The notes under the pieces are model-generated. The model saw only the letters and a program-made list of their open reading frames with translations. It did not search any database and had not been told where the DNA came from. Positions 12,001 through 24,000 of a DNA stretch of 64,000 nucleotides are shown here, one piece after another. Every line of letters starts with the position of its first letter. Positions within the stretch are counted from its first letter, which is position 1. The stretch spans positions 120,010,727 through 120,074,726 of the forward strand of contig JASEVX010000003.1 in NCBI GenBank assembly GCA_031761405.1. Direction: 5' to 3'. Source of the stretch: Serripes groenlandicus (lineage: Eukaryota; Mollusca; Bivalvia; Cardiida; Cardiidae). Made by a program: the position numbers and the translations under genes.

Positions 12001-15000
12001 GCCACTTGACTGCCATGATTTTTAACCAATCAATTTGGCTTGAAATTTGCCCCCCCCCCCTTTCTGATGCCACAGCAACCAAAGTTTCAATGGAATTAAA
12101 AAGGTCAGCTAAGGAACATTTCTACCAAGTGATAGTGAAATCAGACCAGCAGATTTGGAGAAGAAGATTTTCAAAGATTGGACATTTTGCCCCCTTCCTG
12201 ATGCCGCAGCAACAACATGTCTCGATGGAATTAAATGTTTTGAACAAATTTGAAAGAGGCCAACCAGAGAAACATTCCTGTGATGTTTTAAGATGATGTT
12301 TAAAGCTAAAAGTTAACGCTCCCAGGTGATCTAACAAGGCAAGAATATGAGAATCTAGGCAGAAAAGTATGGAAGGGAATATCCTCCAAAACTCTATGGG
12401 TCTTTATGACATTCTTATTTATTAACATTACATGCTCATGCGTCTTGATGACATTCTCATTTATAAACATTATATGCTCATGTGTCTTGATGACATTCTC
12501 ATTTATAAACATTACATGCTCAAACTCTATGGGTCTTTATTACATTCTTATTTATAAACATTACATGCTCATGTGTCTTGATGACATTCTCATTTATTAA
12601 CATTACATGCGTCTTCTTTCTTAATATTGTTTGTCTAAGTCATATTATGACACCAGATGGCGCTTTAAATTGAATTCTTATTCCAGGGAGATAACCGCAT
12701 ATGAACGGAAAATATCCCACATTTAGTGAAGGATCCCTAAGTGTCACTACTCTTCAAAATAGAGGTAACCGGTGTTTAGGTAGCATTCTATCACAAAAGA
12801 GTTTATATTAATAATTGTGAAATGTATATATATTAAGAGTGATTCATTATAGCTGGGAGTTCAATAATAATTTAATTTAAAGCGCCATCTGGTGTCATAA
12901 TATGACTTGGACGAACAATATTAAGAAAGAAGTTGATTGATTGGGGTTTTATGCCATTTTAAACAATTTCTCAGTCATATCACGGCGGCCAGTTCACCTA
13001 CTCATATGTTTCCTGGTTTTCTCACACCAGTACAACACACAACATTCTTTCCAAGCAACTGGCTGCTTTTCCACATAGACTAAGCCCATTGGTGAAAGAC
13101 AAATGACGCATGTCGCATTGACTTTTGTCAAATGTCAGAAAGAATGTTGGCCGAGCCGGGATTCAAACTCACGACCCCTGGATTGACAGCCCTCGTCGAT
13201 ACCGACTGAGCTAATGGGGCTCGGCTAAGAAAGAAGACACATGAGCATGTAATGTTAATAAATGAGAATGTCATCAAGACACATGAGCATGTAATGTTTA
13301 TAAATAAGAATGTAATAAAGACCCATAGAGTTTGAGCATGTAATGTTTATAAATGAGAATGTCATCAAGACACATGAGCATGTAATGTTTATAAATAAGA
13401 ATGTCATAAAGACCATAGCATTTTGGGGGATATTCCCTTCCATAGAAAAGTGCCATTTTTCAATTGGATTGAAATCGTGTAGGAAATGAAGCATTATGTT
13501 ATGACCAAGTGTTCTTTTTCCTACAAATATTTTAATAATCATCAGTAAAACAGTTTCTGTGGAGGACAGGGTAAAGTTGTAATCACTCGTTTATTTCTTC
13601 ATTGTCACTGGATGAGGATGAAGTTTCATCGAGTTCGAATTGTTCAATTTTTGGAGTGCCAAATGAAGACGCCAGTTTGATCTTTTTGGCTTTATAAGCT
13701 GCACCACCCTTTAGCCCGCTTGACCGCTTCAGTACATCACTGGCCCTTGACCTTAGACTGCATTCAGTTTCCTGTGGCGTTTTCCTTCGCAATACACCTG
13801 TTATGAAAATAAGGAAATGATAATTAAAATGACAGGCATCCTTCGAGAATCGAAAACAATGCTTACACAGATCAGCCTCCGCGTTGTCAATGCCTGGTCA
13901 GGGTCTAAACTGTTTGAGATAGTATTGGATGAAATTATCTTTACCAGCGTTAAATATTGTAAACCCTGATCAGGCGTCGCGTTCACAACGTGGTCGCTGG
14001 GCTTGGTCTACATAATTTGCAAAGCCTGAAGATCGCAAGCCAACTAATACAATTATCAGAAAGTTTAACGTTAAAGTTATTTTAAGGCTTAAATCCCATA
14101 AACAAGAGGGCCATGATGGCCCTGGATCGCTCACCTGATTTTTGATTTTTTTCACTTTAGCAATATAAGCCCCGCCCCCCTGGTAGTTTCCTACACTGGC
14201 TTGGCTTGAAGAAATCTGATAGAGGGTCACCTTAGGAACATTTCTAGTAAATCTTTTGAAAATCGGCCAGACACTTTCGGAGGAGAAGATTTTTTAAGTT
14301 TCCACTATCCATATAAGGCAAAATAGCCACGCCCCCTGGCGGCCATGTTTTTTAACCAATCAACATGGCTTAAAGATATCTGATAGTGGGTCATTTAAAG
14401 GAACATTTCTACAAAATTATTTAAAAATTGGCCATGTTTTTTGACTAATCAATATGACTTGAAGGAATCTGATAGAGGATCACCCAAAAAACATTTCAAC
14501 AAAATTATTTGAAAATCCGCCCGACACTTTTGGAGAAGGAAGATTTTTTAAGTTTTCACCATAGCCATATAAGGCAAAATAGCCCCCCCCCCCTGGCGGC
14601 CATGTTTTTCAACCAATCAACATGGCTTAAAGGAATCTGATAGAGGGTCACCCAATGAACATTTCTACAAAATTATTTGAAAATCGGCCAGACACTTTTG
14701 GAGGAGAAGATTTTTTAAGTTTTCACTATAGCCATATAAGGCAAAATAGCCCCACCCCCTGGCGGCCATGTTTTTCGACCAATCAACATGGCTTTAAGGA
14801 ATCTGATAGAGGGTCACCCAAGGAACATTTCTACAACATTATTTGAAAAGGTTTTCACTATAGCCATATAAGGCAAAATAGCCCCACCCCCTGGCGGCCA
14901 TGTTTTTCAACCAATCAACATAACTTGAAGGAATCTGATAGAGGGTCACCCATGGAACATTTCTACAAAATTATTTGAAAATCGACACTTTTGAAGTAGA

Positions 15001-18000
15001 AGATTTTTTAAGTTTTCACTATAGCCATATATGGCAAAATAGCCCTGTTGGCCATGTTTTTCGACCAATCAACATGGCTTCAAGGAATCTGATAGAGGGG
15101 CACCCAGGAAACATTTCTACAAAATTATTTGAAAATCGGCCTGACACTTTTGGAGGAGAAGAATTTTTTAAGTTTTCACTATTTTTTTCATTTTGTTGCC
15201 ATGGAAACCAGAATTCTGCATAGATCCCAACAATTTGAAGGAATTCTGGTGAAGCCATTGTGAGGATGCTTCATGTGAAGTTTCAGCCCAATTGACCCAC
15301 TGGTTACTGAGGAGAAGAAGTTGACGGACGATGGACGCCGGACGCCGGACAAAAGGCGATCACAATAACTCACCTTGAGCAAAGCTCAGGTGAGCTAAAA
15401 ACAATTACATGAAAGTTACATTTAAATTGCAGAAAACAATTTAAAATCAAATGGCACTGGAAGTTAACTACTTGTACTGTTCTGTTCAAGACAGTGTTGT
15501 ATAATTGCTGCTGTTATTTGATATACATATATATTACAAACAAACACTTTCAAGACAAGCATTAATCTTTGTACATGACATCTAAAGTACAGGCATAATG
15601 ATCGCTATTCAATTGTTATGTCACAAACTCTAGATTATCCTAAACATTTACTAATGTTGCCACTGGTGTTTAACCCGTTCCCTCATATAGACGCTTTCTG
15701 ACGCCTGTGCAGCAGACAGCTTTTTGAAAACATAGTGACGAAAGAAGAAATTGCACAAAACGTGCATATTTCTCCTTTTGCCACAATGTTTTCCACTTTT
15801 TGTCATAGGTTATCCATTCAACTATGGAGATTTTCTATGTTTTGACAAAATAAGTTCAACGTCGTCTGCTGAATTGTCGTATGAGGGAAAGGGTTAAAGA
15901 GATATTTACTAACAAGAGGCCCATGCTCTACTGGCATGGATATTGAAGGTGTTATTGTGACAATCAAAAATAAAGAATTGTATTTTGTTAACCAGCTATA
16001 TTATAACAATTTTGACAATTTCAAGGTCCGTAATCCAGTCATGCATGGGCGGATCTGGCTGGTTTAGGAAAGGAACCAAGCTCTTATGGATTTCTAACAA
16101 TTGTATAAGTTTGATTGAGATACAATAAAAAATAAAGATTGTATTTTGTTAACAAGCTCTGTTATAGCAATTTTGACAATTTTAAGGGCCATAATCCAGT
16201 CATGCATGGGCAGTTCTGGCTGGTTTTCGAAAGGAACCGAGCTCTGATGGATATCTAACTACTGTATAAGTTTGGTGAGATACAATAAACAAGAGGGCCA
16301 TGATGGCCCTGGATCGCTCATCTTGGTTTTTTTTCATATTAGCCATATAAGCCCTGCCACCCTGGTAGTTTCCTACACTGGCCTGACTTGAAGACATCTG
16401 ATAGAGGGCACCCTAGGAACATTTCTAGTAAATCTTTTGAAAATCGGCCAGACACTTTCGGAGGAGAAGATTTTTTAAGTTTTCACTTTAGCCATATAAG
16501 GCAAAATAGCCCCTCCCCCTGGCGGCCTTGTTTTTCAACCAATCAACATGGCTTGAAGGAATCTGATAGAGGGTCAGCCAAGGAACATTTCTTCAAAATT
16601 ATTTGAAAATCGGCCTGACACTTTTGGAGAAGAAGATTTTTTAAGTTTTCACTATAGTCATTATAAGTCATAGTCATATAACGCAAAAAGCCCCGCCCTC
16701 CAGGCGGCCATGTTTTTTGACCAATCAACATGGCATGAAGGAATCTAATAGAGGGTCATCCAAAGAACATTTCTACAAAATAATTTGAAAATCGGCCTGA
16801 CTCTTTTGGAAGAGAAGATTTTTTAAGTTTTCACTATAGCCATAACAGGCTAAATAGCACCCCCTCCCCTGGTGGCCATGTTTTTGCGCCAATCAACATG
16901 GCTTAGAATGAATGTATATTGTTTTATGGCGCATCGACAGCTAAGGTCATTTAGCGCGCAATTAAATTTAAATATTCATGATCCCTGGGTAAACATACCA
17001 GTACTAGGCTAGAAAATGTGCCTTGCCCAAGGGCACTCCACCATGACCGAATTGCCGCGACTGGGGATCGAACCAGGGACACCCCGTTTCGAAATCCCCG
17101 ACGCTAACCACTCGACCACAGCGGATTCCTAACAACATGGCTTAGAGGAAAAATAATTGGAAAATCGGCCCGACACTTTCAGGAGAAGATTTTTTAAGTT
17201 TTCACAATAGCCATATAGGGCAAAAAAGCCCAGCCCCCCTGGCGGCCATGTTTTTTGACTAATCAATATGACTTGAAGGAATCTGATAGAGGATCACCCA
17301 AAAAACATTTCAACAAAATTATTTGAAAATCCGCCCGACACTTTTGGAGAAGGAAGATTTTTTAAGTTTTCACTATATAGTCATATAAGGCAAAATAGCC
17401 CCACCCCCTGGCGGCCATGTTTTTTGACCGATCAACATGGCTTCAAGGAATCTGATAGAGGGTCACCCAAAGAACATTTCTATTTCTACAAAATAATTTC
17501 AAAATTTTCCAAACAGTTTGGGAGAATAAGAATTTTTGAAGTTTTTTTTCGTTTCGTTGCCATGGAAACCATAATTCTGCATGGATCCTAAAAATTTGAA
17601 GGAATTCTGATGGGGCCATTGAGAAGATATTTCCTGTGAAGTTCCAGCCTAATTCACCCACTGGTTACTGAGAAAAAGAAGTTGACAGACGACGGACGAC
17701 GGACAAAAGGTGATCACAATAACTCACCTTGAGCAAAGCTCAGGTGAGCTTAAAAAATGAAATATAGAGCTCACATTAGTTGAATAGTTAGGTTCCAAAC
17801 GTTTTTAATTCCTTGAACTTTTTAATTACACATGAATATCTGAACTGCAACAATCAAAATTATACCAATATATGTTCTTTTTTATAGCAGATCATGTAAG
17901 TTTAACCCTTTCCTCCACAATCTATGTTTAGACTAATCCAAACGGAAAGGATCTGATGAAAAATATGAACATATAGGTAAAAGAAAAATGCCATTTTAGA

Positions 18001-21000
18001 ATTGTATTGAGAACAGTGTATGAAATGAAGCAATCGCTAAAAGGCGCTTGTGTGGAGGAAAGGGTTAATTGTAGATATTTGACCCATGAACTTATGTTTG
18101 TATGTTAATTTGGTAGTCTGGTTCCCTGCGTACTATATGACAAATACTACGTCAGGCACACCACAAACATGGCGGAGCCCAGTGTATCCGATAAGACAAA
18201 TATAGTAACTCCTATACCCTGTAGGGCACACTTTTTAAAATTTAAACTTGCACTTATATTTGTGTATGTTAAAAGAAAATATCTTCATTTTGTCCCTCTT
18301 TCGTAGGTTTAAGATATAATTCCTCAATTTATTTACTTATCAAGTAGCTACATTTCGGATGGTGTTATGTATTTCGGATACACATAATAGTATATTCTGT
18401 TTCGAGATAGTATCTGTCAATGTATTAATTTGGGGTGGCTACGTAAAACATTGAATATAAATATAGTTTGGTTTTATACCTTGAAGTGGCTTACTTGGGT
18501 ATTTACAATTTGATATAATTTTGTTTTTTTTAGGTTATTTCTGATGCAATTACCAAATACAATCAGCTTTGTTCAACACATATACAAACACTTAAGACTC
18601 TGCAACAAGATACATTGAAAAAGTTATTTGCAGGTTACGATTGCCTCTGTTGCTTACCAACTGGATTAACTATTTGCATGCTAGCTGCAGATTTCGTTAA
18701 CCGTTGGTGGTGTTTTCAAACAGTTTGGACACAGATCAGGCCAAGAAAACAAAGGGCCTGATCTGAGATCCAAACTGTTTGACACTCGGTTTCTATCTAA
18801 GCAAATATTTGGAACAGAAATATATTTTCCAAAAATGTTGCAGACGACAGTTTAGCAGACTTGCAAAGAGTTAAAATGAACTCTTTCCCTCATACAAATC
18901 TACAGCAGACGACTGAACATATTTTGTAAAACAAATAAAAAATATCTATAATTGAATTTGAATGGGTAACATTATGACTAAAAGTGGAAAACATAGTGGC
19001 AAATGGATAAATTGTTTGTTTTAAGTAATTTCTTCTTTTGTCACCATGTTTTCAAAAAGCTGTCTGCTGCAGAGGCGTCAGAAAGCGCATATATGATTGA
19101 AAGGGTTAATAAACCATAAAAGTTAATGATATTCGGTGTTATCAATAACCGGATCTGTTGCAGACGACTTTGAACATATTTTGTAAAAAAAAAGAAAATC
19201 TCTATAATTGAATTTGAATGGACTAAAAGTGGAAAACATAGTGGCAAAAGGATAAATTGCTTGTTTTAAGTAATTTCTTCTTTTGTCACTATGTTTTCAA
19301 AAAGCTGTCTGCCGAAGAGGCGTCAGAAAGCGCCTATATGATTGAAAGGGTTAATAAACCATAACATTTAATGATATTCTTTGTTATTGATAACCTGACC
19401 TGTTGCAGACAGAATTGCCAACACTAACAATCTAAAGCTCATAAAATAACAGTGCTTTGTGTTTTTCAATCCATAATGTAAAATCATCGAAGTTAAGTTT
19501 CACCACAGGACTTTTCGGCTCTTTTTTAAATGAACTATGCCTTCCAGGAGTTTCAATGAATGGTCTTTCTTGTCTCAAGTTTTTCATAATTTTCATTTCA
19601 TCTTCAACAGACGAAAGCGTTTTATGCTTCTGAGCCCACTTGATTACTGCCGTTTCCTTGTCAGAGTTATTGGTTACCTCGTCCGTCCCGAAAAAAGCAC
19701 CACTTCGCTTCAATCACCAAAGAATTGTCAGTGATATTGGAGCACATTGCACGCAAATGTCCCTTGAATAGTCGTACAAGATGTTCCATTTGTAAGTCTG
19801 CTGGTATAACTGTCTTACCAGTGTTTACAAAAAGACCATAACATGTTTCAGTTGCTTTCTGATCACTGAGAAGGGCTATTGATTGTGAATGAAGCTTTAA
19901 TTTATTTGACTAAATAATATGTATTCTTGCAAAAAAATACAAATATGTTGCTTCTATACACTTTTCTTTTCATTTACTCCTATTTTTTAAACCTAGTTTT
20001 ATGCCATGTGGTCAACATATAGGTTATGCGAAATTAAAGGTAACGTTTATCCGAAATTACAAGGCATCCGAAATACGTCTACTTAACGAATGCATTAAAT
20101 TCAACGGTTAGCATTAAAGGCAATAAAATATGAAGTTACCAATGACTTCTTTGTTATAATATTCACACGAAAAAACTACTGCTATGAAAGTGCCCAGCAG
20201 ACAACATTGACTTTAACCATAATACAATGGTCCTGTGGGAGCCGCCATTGTTCTAGTATGCCTGACCCGTAACATAGTGTAACATAGTGGTAGGGACAGG
20301 TAATCCAGACTAGTTAATTTGGGTGAACAACATTTTCTGTCAGGGAATACAATTGAACTCGGACTAATCCTTAACTTTAATAATACTACTTCTGTTAATG
20401 GTTTCAGCCTTGAAAACTACATATTTTAATTTATATTCATATTAATTAATTAGTAAGACTGTATTACGACGAGTCTTTATGAAATATATTTGGCAAAGCT
20501 TCGTCATAGCTCTATTAATTACATTAAAGATCCGTCATTTGCAGATTTAAACCGCTTTTGAAGATTCAATGTAACTTTGTTGTGGGCTCAAGATAACTGA
20601 TAAGAGAAATACATTATAAAAAAATCTATTTTTTCTCAACCAAACCTAATACCGGGGTAACTCATTATAATCATCATGGCCAGTACCTGGTTATAATTTA
20701 GTTATCATACCATCAAGTGTTGTAAAGCAACCTGGCCTTTAACTTCTATATATAATATAACTCAACGGGAGCTCTGTAAACTTGACACACAAGTTTTATT
20801 TCATCTAATCCTGTTTAATACTACTGTTTATATGCTCTGAATATAAAGTTGTATTTGACAGGGGTATATTTAAAAATTTAACGCTTTCTGGTGCCTCTGC
20901 AGCAGACAGCTTTTTGAAAACAGTGACAAAACAAGAAATTGCAAAAAACATGCAATTTCTCTTTTTGCCACAATGTTTTCCACTTTTTGTAATAGGTTAC

Positions 21001-24000
21001 CCATTCAATTATAGAGAATTTCATTCGGCTCGGGTGATCTAAAACGTATACCTTATGTTTTCAGCGCTCACGTTAATGGACGTATTGGGCGTTTTTACGC
21101 CCGAAAATCGATCCCGTATGCCCAAAATTGACAAGGGAGACGTCCAAGTACGTCCAGGAATTAAGGGTATACGCCGACAATCAAAACACAGGACGTATAT
21201 ATGTCCACTAGGAATTGTGTGTAATTATCTAAAGACACTGTGTATTGTGTTTTATGAAGTGTCAATTATGGACAGTGGGAGTTATCAATTGGTAGATTTA
21301 AGCCAATCACGATCGAGAATGCATACCCCACCCACCCCCAGATTTGACACTTGATAACGACTTCACACCAATCAATTCTATTTTTCATTATAAACAGCGT
21401 AGGGGTAATTAATTTCAATAACCCATGTAAAAACATACTATGATATGATAAAAGAATGTCCCTATATTAATTTAACTGTTTAAAGATTATTATTTTGTTT
21501 GCCTGAATCCATAGGAAACACTTTTTAATTGCCGAGTTTTTAAAAACAAAGTTGACATGAAGATCTATCAAAATCACAGCCAGCAGTCAAAAAGGACTTG
21601 CCTATGAAATAAATTGCATATAAGCCCATTTTAGTTCATTATTTTCTTAAAATATAAAAGAAACTGAAGTCTGGAGGTGAAAATACATATTGTAATGGGT
21701 TTTCATGCATTTTCTGCATTTTGGAAATCGGAAATGTCATTCAAGAAAGTATTACTCACAATCATTCTTATTTGTTTTAAAGTTGACTTTTATGAAAGTT
21801 TAGTGCCCTTAATGTGTGTTTGTAATATGTCTCACTGCAGAACACTTTATTTACTGGTGTTTAAAATAAAATCAATAACTCATTGACAGAAATCATTCCT
21901 TTTGCCATACTGAATGTGATTTAAGAACATAATTCATGTTTAATATGAATGTAATGAATCATGGCCATGCCAATCTTTTGATGAATTTTATGCTGGATAG
22001 CTTTTGTGACATTACTGGGAAAAAGCATTCTATATCACATAAAAACCTACTGGTTTAAAAGTGTTTTGATAAAACCAACAATAACATTGTTGACAAAGGA
22101 GCAATATCCACTTTCTGTATTAATTAGCTTTTTTTTCAAATAATGTATTTAAAAATAAAACAAAGGGAAACACAATAGAACGTGCAAGATGCGAAAAAAG
22201 CCAGCGTGCCACCTGGGACTTCGACTTCCAAAATTCAGACCCAGGAAGTCAGGACTTCCTGTTTCAAAAAGTTAGTGCAAGCACTGTGTTTCTATCAAGT
22301 ATCTACTCATGTATATCAGTGGAAAAATGAATACTGCAATATTACTGCATTATTTGACGTGGAAATGAATAACATGTCATTATAAACTCACAATATATAT
22401 AATATCAGATTTAATTCAGTGTTTGATTAGAACTGTTTGTTTCGTTTTTAATGGGTTTAAAGCCGCTTGCTTCGATAGTATTTCAGTCAATTTGCAACGC
22501 CCAGCTAATTACAGGCATAGGAAGACCAAAGAAGCCAACCTGTTCCGTCAGTCGAAAGCGGGCACATAGGTAGAACCACCCACCAACTATAAGTCAGCCG
22601 GAAGACTTCCCCATATTAAAATCTGAACCAACCCACAAACAGTGGTGAAAGGCTATGGGGTTGTGAGTAGAAGACTGTAACAGAGAGTGGCGAGGGGCTT
22701 AGGTATTGGTTGTGAGTCGAGGACTGTAACAGACATTGGTTGGGGCTTATTAAGTGGTTGTGAGTCGAAAACTGTAACAGACATTGATGAGGGGCTTAGT
22801 AAGTGTTTGTGAGTTGAAGACTGTAACCAGTTTGCAATATATACCCTGATTAGAACTGATTTCTCACTCACGACTCATTTGAGGAAATTATTTCAAGTTT
22901 ATCCATTTTATAAAGACAGAAATTGACACTTATTGCAACCCTGCAACAAATTGTCGTGTGCTCATACTCTCGTCTATTGCAACTATAAAGTCCGTCCTAT
23001 TACATTGACAATTTGCGAAACAATTGGAGTATAGTCAACCAGCTTGGATCTGGATCAGACACTGATACCCATCATTAATGTAGTTGTGACTTGCGAGATA
23101 AGGGTTAACTCTTTCCCGCATATAGACGCTTTCTGACGCCTCTGCAGCTGACGGCTTTTTGAAAACAGTGACAAATAAAAAATTGCACAAAACGTGCAAT
23201 TTCTCCTTTTGCCACAATGTTTTCCACTTTTAGTCATAGCTTATTCATTCAATTATAGAGATTTTCCACTTTTTGACAAAATTTGTTCAAAGTCGTCTGC
23301 TGCATAATTGTTGTAGGAGGGAAAGTACACACCAGAAATCATTCAACAATCTCTTTAATACTCACCAGGGTCTTTCGTTTCGTAGAGTTACTCTCCAACT
23401 CCTCCTCCAACTTCCAAAAGTCTTCAAAGGTGTGTACTGGAAGGTCAACACAGAACTGCCGTTCAATGTCCAATTCTTCACTTGATGCGCGTCCAAATTC
23501 CTCAATCCTAGTTAGTGATCCGTCCTCACACCATTCAGATGTAGATGTCTTTGACTTTTTGGCCATTTTAACAACTGTGTTCATCTGAAACACATGAGAA
23601 GGTGAACTGGCCGTCGTGATATGACTAAGAAATTGTTAAAAATGGCGTTAAATCCCAATCAATCAATTCAGTTATTGCGAATGCTGAAATTGATTTGTTC
23701 TGCTTCATAATTTAACATTTCTAAATATTTACTGCATCTATATACTTGTTTGTACATATTTGTTCTTATTATATCTTCCAACATATAAACAACTTTTGAA
23801 AACATTGTGACAAAAGAGAAAATTACTTAAAACAAGCAAATTCTCCTTTTGCCACAATTATAAATGATTTCAACTTTCTACAATAATTACTTTACCACAA
23901 TTTAAGAGCTTTTCAATGATTTGTCCTATGGTTTTTAAAAAACATCTGCTGCAGATTTGTCCTATGTGGGAAAACTAAGTGTCATTCAAATTAACAATAT

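Larger units (their letters stand above)
12368..13444. repeat. Long inverted repeat with internal tandem repeats, right arm split by a SINE
   Basis: The left arm 12368-12676 pairs with the right arm 12869-13444 once the SINE at 12933-13225 is removed. Both arms start from TATGGAAGGGAATATCC at the outer edge. They contain five units of the type CATTCTTATTTATAAACATTACATGCTC with TGTGTCTTGATGA, and end inside at GGTGTCATAATATGAC and AAAGCGCC. The loop is 12677-12868. This looks like a large fold-back DNA element. Mirror-image reading frames on opposite strands in the two arms are by-products. Confidence 0.85.
18114..20312 (-). mobile_element. DNA transposon with imperfect TIRs and a 10-bp target duplication
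   Basis: GTTAATTTGG flanks it at 18104-18113 and 20313-20322. The ends are inverted: TAGTCTGGTTCCCTG... at the left and ...CCAGACTA at the right. Similarity continues about 75 bp through GTCAGGCAcACcA and AACATGGCGGaGCCCA (right-end counterpart GGGAGCCGCCATTGTT). A 9-10 bp duplication is typical of Mutator-like elements. It contains a broken minus-strand reading frame (19432-19909), a candidate plus-strand exon (18534-18633) and two tandem MITE copies. Confidence 0.7.

Noticed and set aside
12406..13542. 64- and 95-codon frames rich in FINITCS repeats on opposite strands
   Set aside because: They are mirror translations of the two arms of the inverted repeat 12368-13444.
14101..17757. Helitron identity for the ACAAGAG...GAGCTAAAAA elements
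   Set aside because: The closing hairpin includes the CT of CTAA and the A/T host-site rule could not be shown; no Rep/helicase piece is present.
21055..21354. 99-codon plus-strand open frame
   Set aside because: No splice support or recognisable domain; it crosses a hairpin-rich CpG patch that looks non-coding.
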